64,000 nucleotides of DNA from Pseudalkalibacillus hwajinpoensis. Lineage in GTDB: Bacteria; Bacillota; Bacilli; Bacillales; Guptibacillaceae. The notes under the pieces were generated by a model, which worked only from the letters and a program-made list of their open reading frames with translations, searched no databases and had not been told where the DNA came from. The DNA lies in assembly GCF_039851965.1 (NCBI RefSeq), contig NZ_CP156674.1, positions 1,426,001 through 1,490,000 of the forward strand. The letters are read 5' to 3'. Shown in pieces: positions 34,375 through 43,444 of the stretch. How positions within the stretch are numbered: the stretch's first letter is position 1; the number at the start of each line of letters is the position of its first letter. The position numbers were made by a program, and so were the translations under genes.

Positions 34375-36096
34375 CTAGAAAATTCTCTTAAGGGCTTTTT
34401 TCAATGGTGGCATATCGATTTCCTGGTCTTCAAATGCTTTCTTCAACATGTACTTTGAATAGCTCTTAGCTTGTTCATATGTTATTTTGCCTGGTAATGG
34501 AGGCTGCCCTTCAATAACGATATCCACGATGGCAGGCTTTGTCGATTTAGCAGCACGTTCGAATGCTGGCAAGAGTTCTTCGAATTTCTCAACACGATAC
34601 CCTTCTCCACCAGCTGTTTCAGCAAATGCAGCAAAGTTAAAGTCCTTTAGTTCTGTTTCGAAATCGATATTTCCAATTTCCTGTTGTTCGTATTTGATCA
34701 TACCGAGGCGCTCATTATTAAGAATAACGACAATCATCGGAAGCTGATATTTCACAGCTGTTAAGAAGTCTTGCATCACCATAGTAAAGCCACCATCACC
34801 ACAAATGGCTACAGCCTGGCGGTCAGGGTGAGCAATTTTACCAGCAATTGCGCCTGGCAGACCGCAGCCCATTGTCGCCATCCAGGATGAAATAATGAAT
34901 TTCTGATTCGTCACTCGAAAATGTCTTGCTGTCCAAACAGTTACGTTTCCGACATCCACAGAAAGCACAGCATTGTCATCGACTACTTTTTGAAGTTGCG
35001 GCATGATTTGCTGGGGCTTTATAGGTGTTGAGTGCTCAGACTCAATCTTTTCAAGATGGGCCCACCAGTTCTTCATATTTTCCTGACATTTCTCAATAAA
35101 GTCCCGATCTTCCTGATAGCGAGTGTGCTCCGTTAAATAAGAGAGTGTCCATTTCGCGTCACCAATCAAGCCGACAGTAACCGGGTATCGCTTACCTATT
35201 TGCGTTGGCTCAATGTCAATCTGGATTGCTTTCGCCTTATCAGGCAAATAATCACGATACGGGAATGAGGTACCAACCATAACGAGTAGATCCGTTTCCT
35301 CCATTGCTTCATAAGCGGGCTTTGTACCAATTTGGCCAAGCTGACCTAAATTATAAGGATGAACATCCGGGATCGCTCCTTTACCTGGCAGGCTCAATAT
35401 AACAGGAGCTCCAGTTTTCTCAGCAAATGCAAGCAATTCTTCACGTGAATGCTTGGAGCCCTTTCCGGCAAGAATAACCGGGCGTTTCGCTTCGTTTAGA
35501 AGCGCTACAGCTTCGTCAAGGTTTGAGTGGTGCGGGTGAACGACTGCTTTTGATCGAATCAACGACGTGTTTTCAACTCTCTGTTTCACTTTTTCTGCAG
35601 CAAGGTCATCTGGAATAGTAAGAATCGCTACGCCTTTCTTTTCAACAGCTGTTCGAATCGCTTGGTGGGTAAGATCAGGCAGGGAAGCTGCCGTTTCTAC
35701 TCTTCGGTTAAATACAGACACATCATCGAACATGCGCTCAAGGTTGACTTCCTGGAATTGATCCGTGCCAAGTTGATCACTCGCAATTTGACCTGCAATC
35801 ACAAGAACAGGTGCTCCATCCGCTTTGGCATCGTAAAGCCCGTTTAATAAATGGATCGCCCCGGGCCCAGCAATGGATAAGCAGACACCAATCTTTCCAG
35901 TTATTTTTGCGTAAGAAGCTGCAGCAAGCGCTCCAACCTCCTCATGACGAATCTGAATAAATTTCATGCGATCCTGGGCGTTCCTCAAGTTATCGATAAA
36001 GTGATTAATTGAGTCCCCAGGCAGTCCATAAATATGATCAACGCCCCACTCAGATAATGTATTAAGTAGTATTTCACCAGCATTTTTCTCAAACAT
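34375..36096 (-). CDS. ydaP: TPP-dependent pyruvate oxidase (YdaP-like)
   Basis: A 573-residue thiamine-diphosphate enzyme. The order is the PYR domain (GVDHIYGLPGDSINHFIDNL with the catalytic Glu in IRHEEVGALAAASYAK), a central FAD-binding-type domain (PVILAGKGSKHSREELLAFA), and the PP domain with the GDGGFTMVMQDFLTAVKYQL metal/TPP motif. It matches B. subtilis YdaP, a SigB-controlled pyruvate oxidase-like protein that would convert pyruvate to acetate and CO2. Two adjacent ATGs follow GGAGGAG; the second has better spacing. The gene next upstream encodes an SDR. Confidence 0.9.
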   Translation of the reverse strand: MFEKNAGEILLNTLSEWGVDHIYGLPGDSINHFIDNLRNAQDRMKFIQIRHEEVGALAAASYAKITGKIGVCLSIAGPGAIHLLNGLYDAKADGAPVLVIAGQIASDQLGTDQFQEVNLERMFDDVSVFNRRVETAASLPDLTHQAIRTAVEKKGVAILTIPDDLAAEKVKQRVENTSLIRSKAVVHPHHSNLDEAVALLNEAKRPVILAGKGSKHSREELLAFAEKTGAPVILSLPGKGAIPDVHPYNLGQLGQIGTKPAYEAMEETDLLVMVGTSFPYRDYLPDKAKAIQIDIEPTQIGKRYPVTVGLIGDAKWTLSYLTEHTRYQEDRDFIEKCQENMKNWWAHLEKIESEHSTPIKPQQIMPQLQKVVDDNAVLSVDVGNVTVWTARHFRVTNQKFIISSWMATMGCGLPGAIAGKIAHPDRQAVAICGDGGFTMVMQDFLTAVKYQLPMIVVILNNERLGMIKYEQQEIGNIDFETELKDFNFAAFAETAGGEGYRVEKFEELLPAFERAAKSTKPAIVDIVIEGQPPLPGKITYEQAKSYSKYMLKKAFEDQEIDMPPLKKALKRIF

Positions 36097-36173
36097 CATG
36101 ACTCCTCCTTCACATCCAATTGCATAATGAAAGGGTACCCCTCTTTCCAGTCAGCGAAACTTCCCGAGAGAAA

Positions 36174-36204
36174 AATAATAGCAGCCCGCGGGCTACTATT
36201 ATTA
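36174..36204 (-). terminator. Terminator of SDR gene
   Basis: AATAATAG-c-AGCCC pairs with GGGCT-a-CTATTATT. The stem includes the SDR stop codon and is followed by TTTTTC on the minus strand. Confidence 0.75.
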
Positions 36205-36963
36205 CGTTCTAGGACCACCGGATACATAGAGAACCTGCCCGCTAACAAATGAAGACTGCTCTTCTGCAAAGAAAAGCGCTGCGTTCGCAATGTCTTCAGG
36301 CTTTCCTGTTCGTGCCACTGGTATTTGTTTTTTGTTGTATTCGATAAACTGGTCGAAAGGAACCTCAAGTCGCTCAGCGGTTGCCTTTGTCATATCTGAT
36401 TCAATAAACCCCGGTGCGATTGCATTCGCTGTGATACCATATTTCCCCAACTCAAGCGAGAGCGTTTTGGTTAATCCCTGTATCCCTGCTTTAGCTGCTG
36501 CATAATTCATCTGCCCCCTATTACCCAGTGCAGATGTGGAAGAAAGACTGATTATCCGGCCATATCCCTGTTTCACCATGTACGCCTGCGCTGCTCGAGA
36601 AGCATAAAAGCTACCCGTTAAATGAACCTGCATCACCGTCATCCAATCTTCGTCCGTCATCTTATAGAGCAGATTATCTCGAATGACCCCTGCATTATTA
36701 ACAAGAATATCAATAGACCCAAACGAATCAGCCGCTTCATTCATACTACTCTCTACCTGTTCACGGTTTGTGACATCGACTACACCTGTCATAACGCGGA
36801 AACCTTTTTCCTCCAGGTGCTGTTTCGTTTGATTAAGCGCCTCTTCGTTCACGTCAGCTAAATAAATGCTAGCTCCCTCACTCGCAAAACGCTTCCCAAT
36901 ACTTGCACCAATCCCTCTACTACCACCCGTTATGTAAGCCGTTTTGTTCTCAAGCCTTTTCAC
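36202..36963 (-). CDS. SDR family NAD(P)-dependent oxidoreductase
   Basis: A 253-residue classical short-chain dehydrogenase. The cofactor motif is TGGSRGIGASIG, the NNAG motif is VNNAGVIRDN, and the catalytic Ser-Tyr-Lys set lies in SLSSTSALGNRGQMNYAAAK. The GNRGQMNYAAAKAG stretch resembles FabG and acetoacetyl-CoA reductases, so a 3-oxoacyl substrate is likely. The start is GTG, 9 bp after AGGAG. It is probably separate from the downstream pyruvate oxidase because a terminator lies between them. Confidence 0.9.
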   Translation of the reverse strand: MKRLENKTAYITGGSRGIGASIGKRFASEGASIYLADVNEEALNQTKQHLEEKGFRVMTGVVDVTNREQVESSMNEAADSFGSIDILVNNAGVIRDNLLYKMTDEDWMTVMQVHLTGSFYASRAAQAYMVKQGYGRIISLSSTSALGNRGQMNYAAAKAGIQGLTKTLSLELGKYGITANAIAPGFIESDMTKATAERLEVPFDQFIEYNKKQIPVARTGKPEDIANAALFFAEEQSSFVSGQVLYVSGGPRT

Positions 36964-37114
36964 TCATCACCACTCCTGTAACCGTTTTCTTTTTCAATAT
37001 AATTTGACTATAAATAGATTGCAATTTTCTGTCAACTATTAACCTCTAGTTTAAGCAAGCCTAAAAAGGTGAAATGAACAGTAGAATGAATTTCAATGAA
37101 TGGAGGATCCTTTT

Positions 37115-37492
37115 ATGAAACATCTCGTATTTTATGATGCTGAATGTCCCTTTTGTTTTTATGTAAAGAAAACGCTCCGAAAGCTTGATTGGTTTAATAA
37201 AATCGAATGGATTTCCGTGCAAGACATCGAAAGCCATCCTGATAAATACCCTTACATGCAATTTCGCCATAAGCGTATGTATGATGAAATTCATATGTTA
37301 ACAACTTCAGGAAAACTTCACGCTGGCTTTTATACGGTCAGAAGACTTCTGATGGCTTTACCTCTTACGGCACCGATTGCATTATTGCTTTATTTTCCAT
37401 TCTTCGACAAGCTCGGTTCCCCTGCCTATATCTGGTTTTCCAAAAACCGTTATGACTGGTTTGGACGCTATCCTGAGCCCCGTTTCGAGTAA
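37115..37492 (+). CDS. DCC1-like thiol-disulfide oxidoreductase family protein
   Basis: A 125-residue protein of the DUF393/DCC family, a thioredoxin-like fold named after its Asp-Cys-Cys motif. Here the motif is VFYDAECPFCFYVKKTLRKL, with D-x-x-C-x-x-C intact. One hydrophobic helix (LMALPLTAPIALLLYFPFF) may touch the membrane. The start at 37115 follows GGAGG by 8 bp; an ATG 15 bp upstream has no such site. Its redox partner is unknown. Confidence 0.85.
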   Translation: MKHLVFYDAECPFCFYVKKTLRKLDWFNKIEWISVQDIESHPDKYPYMQFRHKRMYDEIHMLTTSGKLHAGFYTVRRLLMALPLTAPIALLLYFPFFDKLGSPAYIWFSKNRYDWFGRYPEPRFE

Positions 37493-37657
37493 TTTCTAAT
37501 TGTCAGCAGGCTTTCCTTCCTTTTACTAGAATAGTAATTTAAGTAGAAGTGAATGGAAAGTTGCTGACGGTAAAATGAAGAGTGACTTGTCAGGAAGAAT
37601 GAATCCTGGCAGGTCTAATCGATTTTGGCCTCCACTAATTAATAAGGAGGTAAATCA

Positions 37658-38422
37658 ATGATTACTCAATATTCAAAGGGACTACTTCTCACGAAATGAT
37701 AAGCTTCATGAACGAAGCTTGAGAAGCGACGATTGCTATAAATTTATCTTTTCCCATACAGGTAAAGGATGTTACGGAACGCCACCGGGTGATATTTCCA
37801 TTGAAAACATCGTCAGCTAGAAGTAACGGAAGAAAAATTTCTAGTTGAACTTGATAAAAGTCTTTTTAACGATGCCTCTATTGAACTGGGCGTAACAAGA
37901 ACATTGCCTGAATTTGCAGCTGTAAGTCACTATCATCAACAGCTACAACAGTGGGTCTCTTTTGTAAGAGACTTTATTCGCTTTAATGAATTCCATTCAA
38001 AAGAAGCTTCATACTTTTTGGAACACAGTGTAACACAGCTCATTCTTCTCCTGATGAAGCACGGACCTGGCTCACATCAAACACAACTGTCCATTCCTTT
38101 TACCACCGCTCCCTTAAGCTTTACAGTCAATGCCATTAAGGAAAGCTATTATGACGATTGGACATTGGATCAGCTTGCTGACCTAACCGGATTATCAAAA
38201 TTCCAGTTCGCTCACTCTTTTAAAGAAACCTTCAGCGTTTCACCCTACTCCTTTCTACAACTCTATCGGATCATGAGAAGTCAGGAAATGCTTCTAAACT
38301 CGAATGAAACCATTCTTTCTATTGCTCTTTCGGCTGGATTTAAAAATCTCTCATCCTACAATATTTTATTTAAACGATTGTACGGTAAAACGCCCTCTCA
38401 ATTTCGAGCTAGTCACAATTAG
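37658..38422 (+). pseudogene. AraC-family regulator with two frameshifts
   Basis: AAGGAGG and an ATG at 37658 open a frame (MITQYSK) that breaks after 12 codons. A second frame gives RNDKLHERSLRSDDCYKFIF and GDISIENI. After a shift near 37815 a third gives QLEVTEEKFLVELDKS and runs on to the end. The last 172 codons are intact and carry both AraC helix-turn-helices (WTLDQLADLTGLSKFQFAHS, ILSIALSAGFKNLSSYNILF). The N-terminal cupin domain is thus broken. The end overlaps a broken, convergent MFS gene by 57 bp. Confidence 0.8.
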
Positions 38423-39609
38423 ATAACAACTGCTTGCCAAAACCATAGCGAAACCGCTCACGATCATCAAAACCTGGACCTCAATAAATGAAGCTAGTGC
38501 TCCATATAGGGCAAGTGAGAGAGTATTTGCTAAATACAGGAGAACCGCATTCGTGCTAAATCCCCTCCCAAGCCGATCTTCTGGAACAATCGTCTGCAGA
38601 AGATATACTCTCGCAAGGCCTGCGATCGGAATTCCTATCCCTACAAGCACAGCTCCTATAAAAAAGTGTTCGAGTTCATACCATATGCCATAATAAAGTA
38701 ACCCCGCCCCCCAGATGCACGATCCAACCATATAAATAGCCAGGGTTAACCGTTTGATTATTAGCGGAATAATAAGATTCGCTCCAATAACAACCGCTCC
38801 AAAAACCCCTTGAATCAGGCTATACATTTCTTCGCTTTTAAAAGTCACCTCTGAAAGAGCAAGTAGGAGCCCCACTTCCCACACCCAGGTATTGAGAAAT
38901 ACAATAAGAAATGTAAAAAGAAAAAGGGTTCTTATGGAAGCATGATGAAACGACCATGTTATAAATGAGGAGATGGAATGGAAAACGTGTTCGATCGAAC
39001 GCTCAACTGATTTCTTTTTCTCCGCTATCTTAACACCGAGCAAGCAAAGCGCGCTGCTTGCATAGGTCACCGCATCTATCGTAAAAAAATGAACCGCTCC
39101 ATACGTTGTCAAAAGCCAGACAGAAATCAGGGGACTGAGGACAGTGACTCCTCTATGTAAGGTATCGTTCAAGCTGTTTTGTTTACTACATTTCGTTCTT
39201 GTTCCTTTGTGATCAGTGGTAGCACAGCACGGTGAGCAGGATTAAAAAAGCAGCCAATTGTTTGAATCAAAAAACTCACAATAAGCAAATGCACATACCC
39301 TAGCGAATCAACATAATAAAAGACAACGATTGATCCAACCAGTGGAATCCTGATGAAATCAAGCCAAATCAACAGTTTCTTTTTTGGACTCCAATCAGCT
39401 ATAACACCTCCGATTAATCCGAACAGGAGATATGGTACCGTTTCAGCGATCGCCATTCCTGTCGTCAACATAGTGGATCCTGTAAGATCATATGCAAGAA
39501 AGAGAAACGCCATCCCAGACAGCACATCTCCAAGCTTTGAAATCCCACCCCCAAGCAGGTAATATAGAATCGTCTTATTTCGTAACACCTTCCAATACAT
39601 AAAAATCAC
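38366..39609 (-). pseudogene. MFS transporter split by one frameshift
   Basis: Two adjacent frames give one MFS protein of the macrolide-efflux (MefA-like) type. The first 146 codons read YLLGGGISKLGDVLSGMAFL and GGVIADWSPKKKLLIWLDFI. After a stop at 39169 the protein continues from 39172 (NDTLHRGVTVLSPLISVWLL) for 268 codons. The TTGA overlap and the continuous homology show a single-base shift. Together about 412 residues, the normal size. The C-terminal end overlaps the convergent AraC remnant. Loss of both neighbours suggests a decaying efflux/regulator pair. Confidence 0.82.
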
Positions 39610-39666
39610 CTCTCTCTTTATAGTAAAAAGAAAGAAGTGATTCGTCTTATAACATCTTGTTAATTA

Positions 39667-40371
39667 TTAGCGCAATAATTTACCTTTGCATGCATTAAGC
39701 CATGTATCTGCCATTAACCTATTTCCTGCCTCTGTCATGTGCACGCCATCTGTTGTAAGTGTTGCCCCACCATCCCCTACAGCATTTAAAAAGACGGCGT
39801 GTGTCGGTACAAGTACAGCATCGTATTTTTTTGCCAGGCTACGGACAATTTCAACGTAAGGAATGAGCATCTGATTACCTTTCGAATTGAGATCCTCCTC
39901 AATAATTGTGGGCTCCATTAATACGACTTTTGCGTTTATGCTTTTCGTCGCATCCAATAGCCGCTCATAAATAGAGTGGAAATCCTCCGGGTAAACCTGC
40001 GTCATTTCAGGATGACTCAACTGGCGCCACACGTCATTAATTCCTATCGATATAGATAAGACATCAGGATCAATCGCCATAACATCCTCCTGCCATCTAT
40101 CTTCAAGATCACTAATCCGGTTACCACTAACCCCTTTATTTACGAACTGAATTTCTCGTCCTTTCATAACTTCATCTCTTACCATTCTCACATATCCAAA
40201 GCCAAGGCCTTCAGGATCTCGTTTTCGTCCAGAATCTGTAATACTGTCTCCAATGTAAAGCCACTTATTCTTATTCTTATTCTCGATCCCCGCTTCTCTC
40301 TGTTTTGATCGTCCACTTTTCAAGAAAGACGCTATGCTTTGAAAGAAGCCATGCTTTTGCGAATTCTTCAC
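39667..40371 (-). CDS. SGNH/GDSL hydrolase
   Basis: A 234-residue esterase-type enzyme of the SGNH superfamily. Block I is IGDSITDSG (nucleophile Ser), block II has Gly in GVSGNRISDL, block III is GINDVW, and block V is TTDGVHMTEAGN (Asp and His). The start is GTG at 40371 behind GGAGGTGG, which places the first 31 codons inside the end of the preceding gene, a 95-bp overlap. The first 30 residues are not a clear signal peptide. It may deacylate sugars or lipids; the substrate is unknown. Confidence 0.85.
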   Translation of the reverse strand: MKNSQKHGFFQSIASFLKSGRSKQREAGIENKNKNKWLYIGDSITDSGRKRDPEGLGFGYVRMVRDEVMKGREIQFVNKGVSGNRISDLEDRWQEDVMAIDPDVLSISIGINDVWRQLSHPEMTQVYPEDFHSIYERLLDATKSINAKVVLMEPTIIEEDLNSKGNQMLIPYVEIVRSLAKKYDAVLVPTHAVFLNAVGDGGATLTTDGVHMTEAGNRLMADTWLNACKGKLLR

Positions 40372-40660
40372 TATGAACCACCTCCACCTCTACCACCTCT
40401 ACATGGATTGATTCGATCGTACCGCTTTGCCCTGTTTTCTCATAGATGGCATCGTGGTTTGCATGCATAAACTGGTTATATGCTTTCCGATCATTCCAGA
40501 AACCAATGATGTGTGCTATACAACCATTTCCCGTTGACCATCCGCAATATTGCGCTACAAACCCTGGAGAGTTCTTAATCACTATCCAACGCTCCTGTCC
40601 AATAGAAAACGCGTCTTTTACATGCTCGTTCACTTCGCATATAACCTTTTTTATAACCAT
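40277..40660 (-). CDS. YdbC-like DUF4937 protein
   Basis: A 127-residue protein resembling the YdbC/DUF4937 group, with the dimeric alpha+beta barrel fold of antibiotic monooxygenase-like proteins. Segments such as SIGQERWIVIKNSPGFVAQY and HIIGFWNDRKAYNQFM match that fold, and a conserved CGWS stretch is visible. Function is unknown. It begins 4 bp after the tag stop and overlaps the downstream SGNH gene by 95 bp, so tag, this gene and the hydrolase probably form one operon. Confidence 0.75.
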   Translation of the reverse strand: MVIKKVICEVNEHVKDAFSIGQERWIVIKNSPGFVAQYCGWSTGNGCIAHIIGFWNDRKAYNQFMHANHDAIYEKTGQSGTIESIHVEVVEVEVVHSEEFAKAWLLSKHSVFLEKWTIKTERSGDRE

Positions 40661-40663
40661 TTC

Positions 40664-41233
40664 TTATTGTCTTTCACTGTAATCCGGATGTCTGAAACAA
40701 TCTGTTGTGTGATCATTAATGATACCTACCGCTTGTAAAAAACTATAGATAATAACAGGCCCAACAAACGTGAAGCCTCGTTTCTTTAAATCTTTGCTTA
40801 TCTTCTTGCTGAGCTCTGTTTCTACCGGAACTTCCTTAATAGAGGTCCATTTGTTGATAATCGGATCTCCGTTACTAAAGCCCCATATGTAAGAAGAAAA
40901 GCTCCCATACTCTTTTTGTATTGCGAGAAACGCATTCGCATTTTTCACAGTGCCACGAACCTTTAATTTATTTCGAATGATGCCTTTATTGGTTAATAAC
41001 TCCTGGATTTTATCTTCATCGTACTGAGCAACTCGATTCACATCGAACCCGTCAAACGCTTTCCGGTAATTTTCTCTCCTTTTCAAAATTGTAATCCAGC
41101 TAAGCCCGGCCTGTGCACCTTCTAGTATTAACATTTCAAACAAATGGTGATCATCATAAACAGGAACTCCCCACTCCTGGTCATGATATTGTTTATAGAT
41201 TTCCTCATCCGTTACCCAATCACATCGCTTCAC
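40664..41233 (-). CDS. tag: DNA-3-methyladenine glycosylase I
   Basis: An about 189-residue base-excision enzyme that removes 3-methyladenine. It has the Tag opening (MKRCDWV with the zinc Cys), YKQYHDQEWGVPVYDD with the zinc His, LEGAQAGLSWITILKRRENY with the catalytic Glu region, and a C-terminal NDHTTDCFRH holding the last zinc ligands. A longer frame from an ATG exists, but AGGAGG stands 6 bp before the GTG at 41233 and E. coli Tag begins at the equivalent residue, so GTG is preferred. Confidence 0.92.
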   Translation of the reverse strand: MKRCDWVTDEEIYKQYHDQEWGVPVYDDHHLFEMLILEGAQAGLSWITILKRRENYRKAFDGFDVNRVAQYDEDKIQELLTNKGIIRNKLKVRGTVKNANAFLAIQKEYGSFSSYIWGFSNGDPIINKWTSIKEVPVETELSKKISKDLKKRGFTFVGPVIIYSFLQAVGIINDHTTDCFRHPDYSERQ

Positions 41234-41434
41234 TTTTTGCCTCCTCATGACTTAAGCATGCTTATATTTTAGCGTAAAAGGCTAAAATCATCTATTTACA
41301 TCGTATAGTTTTATGAGATTTCTAGGTATTCCATCAATTGATTCAGTCATTGCAGAAGAAATGGCGCAAATGCCTGAGAAAGCAGAGGAAATTAAAAACA
41401 GAGCAACAGAACCTGGCAACAAATTTCTAAACAA

Positions 41435-41457
41435 AAAAAGCGCATCATGCGCTTTTT
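41435..41457 (-). terminator. Terminator of small 50-aa gene
   Basis: AAAAAGCGCA-TCA-TGCGCTTTTT perfect stem with a T-run on the minus strand, directly after the stop codon. Confidence 0.9.
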
Positions 41458-41458
41458 C

Positions 41459-41611
41459 TTATGCTTCCCTATGAACATCATCCAGAGGAATCATTATGTG
41501 GTAGTCGAAAGGAAAGCTCATTTCAGCTCTTTCCTCTGCTTCCGGTACGTCATTGTGTCTGAGTTCTCCCGGGATCCCTTCAAGCGGAATGTGTTTTGAG
41601 TGGTCAAACAT
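41459..41611 (-). CDS. Small hypothetical protein (50 aa)
   Basis: No family was recognised. The start at 41611 has GGAGG 7 bp upstream and a strong terminator sits directly at the stop, so a real short transcript is likely. The protein (MFDHSKHIPLEGIPGELRHN...) is acidic, with His and Pro residues and no hydrophobic segment. A second ATG one codon earlier is possible. Confidence 0.6.
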   Translation of the reverse strand: MFDHSKHIPLEGIPGELRHNDVPEAEERAEMSFPFDYHIMIPLDDVHREA

Positions 41612-41816
41612 CATCTCGCCTCCTTCCATTCGTAGTATGTTCGAATGGTCGTGCAAATATAAAGAAAGCACTCAGGAGACTCTTAACCTGACATCAAACG
41701 TTCTAACAACGCAATTTCATTCACTAGGATAACCATAAATCAATTAAGTAACCTTATCATCAGGTCAAACCACTACGTGATGATAAGATATCAATCATTA
41801 GCTTTTATTTCTGCTT

Positions 41817-42326
41817 TCACTCATTATCTAATAATAGTCTGGACATGTAATACTCGTCCACAAACTCATCATTAATAAGCAGCGAGCGTCGCTTCACACC
41901 CTCAACCTCAAATCCAGCTTTTCTATATAGTGCCAAACCAGCTTCATTACGTGTCACTGCGGTGAGCTCTAATCGTTGGATATCCTGATCCTTTGCCCAC
42001 TTTTCTAGCTCTATAAATAACTTTGATCCAACGCCATTTCCCCTGTATTCTTTCAAAATGCCTACGACTAAATAGGCACTATGGCGATTTCGCTTCGCCT
42101 GGCCACCAATCACGATCAAATAGCCGATTAATGTATCGGATTTTTCAGCAACGAAAATCCTCGAATGCCGATCCTTCTCCATCTTTTCGATCCTTTCGCG
42201 CTGAGCTTCTATGGTAGTGTCTCTTTCTTCCGGTTCAAATAGCATATATTCTGCATTATTTTCAACTTCTCTCATTAGGTGGACAAAAGCTTCAGCATCA
42301 TCTGGACCAATTTGTCTTATTCTCAT
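41817..42326 (-). CDS. GNAT family N-acetyltransferase
   Basis: A 169-residue acetyltransferase of the RimI-like type. The acetyl-CoA loop is YLVVGILKEYRGNGVGSKLF, followed by LELTAVTRNEAGLALYRKAGFEVEG, as in many protein or small-molecule N-acetyltransferases. The N-terminus (MRIRQIGPDDAEAFVHLMRE) is the standard GNAT start. It is monocistronic by spacing. The substrate is unknown. Confidence 0.88.
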   Translation of the reverse strand: MRIRQIGPDDAEAFVHLMREVENNAEYMLFEPEERDTTIEAQRERIEKMEKDRHSRIFVAEKSDTLIGYLIVIGGQAKRNRHSAYLVVGILKEYRGNGVGSKLFIELEKWAKDQDIQRLELTAVTRNEAGLALYRKAGFEVEGVKRRSLLINDEFVDEYYMSRLLLDNE

Positions 42327-42454
42327 TATCTCTTCTTCATTCCAATCTTGTTGTTTTTTTCACTAGTTTAACATACTCAAAATATGCGAAGCCTTCTCAT
42401 TACAAAAGCGTGCATAACATCTAAATGTCACACACGCTTCTTGTATTCATTTCT

Positions 42455-43240
42455 CTACTGTTCAACTGTCTGTCTGGACTTCTTCTCTAGCTTTCTGACC
42501 TCTTTCATAAGTTCTTTATAGCCAAGGCGCGTTAACTCAAACTCTTCATTCACAATCTGGTATTCAATTAGTGTTTCTCGCTTCGATTCAGGGATATCAT
42601 CATGGATCATACGAAGCTGCTCGTTTAATTCGACGAATGAGCTTTCTTCTACAGAATCAATTCCAATCAACTCAGCAACAAGCTTCATATCAGGTGTGTC
42701 TTTGATAAATAAACTTTTCTTATCAATAACAGCTTTCTGAATCTTATCCTTGAACAGAAGAATGTCCTGTTTAATTCGATTACTTTCCGTTTCCTTTTGC
42801 TGGATGCGATTTCGGTAGGCTTCTTTCTCAATTTCATCAAGATCAGCTTTTGAAAGGAGTTCTTCAAAGAGCATGGTTTTATCACTATTAATACGTTCGA
42901 GCTCTCGTTCCTTCTCCGCTTCCTCAGACGCCTTTTCAGACTCTGAAGCTTGCTCAAGTGAAAATGCTAGCTGGTCTCGATCCGCTTCTTTAGTAACAGA
43001 TTCCACTTTCTCACCTTTTCGATTCGAATCGAAATCATGAATTTTTTTGATCACATAAAGCGATACACCGACGCTCAGACAGGTCATAAACAGTCTGAAC
43101 AAAAAGGGTGAAAAAGCTACAAGATATAAAAATAAAATGAATCCAATTATAGAAAGAACCGTCATTACTTTTTCCTTCATTGATTTTGCTTGCAGGGGCT
43201 GATCCAGCGTTGCAAGAAATTTCTTCATGGATGTCAACAT
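42455..43240 (-). CDS. Membrane-anchored coiled-coil protein, unknown function
   Basis: A 261-residue protein with two hydrophobic segments near the N-terminus (about residues 25-62) and a long, charged, Glu/Lys-rich cytoplasmic part. The stretch from about residue 85 to 175 has heptad-like spacing and is predicted coiled coil. A short globular end follows (LVAELIGIDSVEESSFVELN). No family was recognised. GGGGAAGG precedes the ATG. It is divergent from the DedA gene with a strong inverted repeat between them. Confidence 0.7.
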   Translation of the reverse strand: MLTSMKKFLATLDQPLQAKSMKEKVMTVLSIIGFILFLYLVAFSPFLFRLFMTCLSVGVSLYVIKKIHDFDSNRKGEKVESVTKEADRDQLAFSLEQASESEKASEEAEKERELERINSDKTMLFEELLSKADLDEIEKEAYRNRIQQKETESNRIKQDILLFKDKIQKAVIDKKSLFIKDTPDMKLVAELIGIDSVEESSFVELNEQLRMIHDDIPESKRETLIEYQIVNEEFELTRLGYKELMKEVRKLEKKSRQTVEQ

Positions 43241-43290
43241 CCTTAACCTTCCCCTCTCTCATCTAATGTCATTCTCTTAGGAGAACGAGC

Positions 43291-43320
43291 AGTACCCGGA
43301 TAGCTTAAAATCCGGGTACT
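43291..43320. other. Strong inverted repeat in divergent intergenic region
   Basis: AGTACCCGGAT and ATCCGGGTACT form a perfect 11-bp stem around AGCTTAAA, between two divergently read genes. No gene ends here, so it is unlikely to be an ordinary terminator. It could be an operator or part of an untranslated RNA. Confidence 0.5.
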
Positions 43321-43444
43321 AAAATTTTCGTTTAGCATTCCGATTTTATGAGGTTAGTAGTCTATATATAATTAGTAATAAATCATATCACTGGGTAATA
43401 GACATGGGACAGAGAACGTCTTTGTCCAAAAAGGAGGCAATCGA

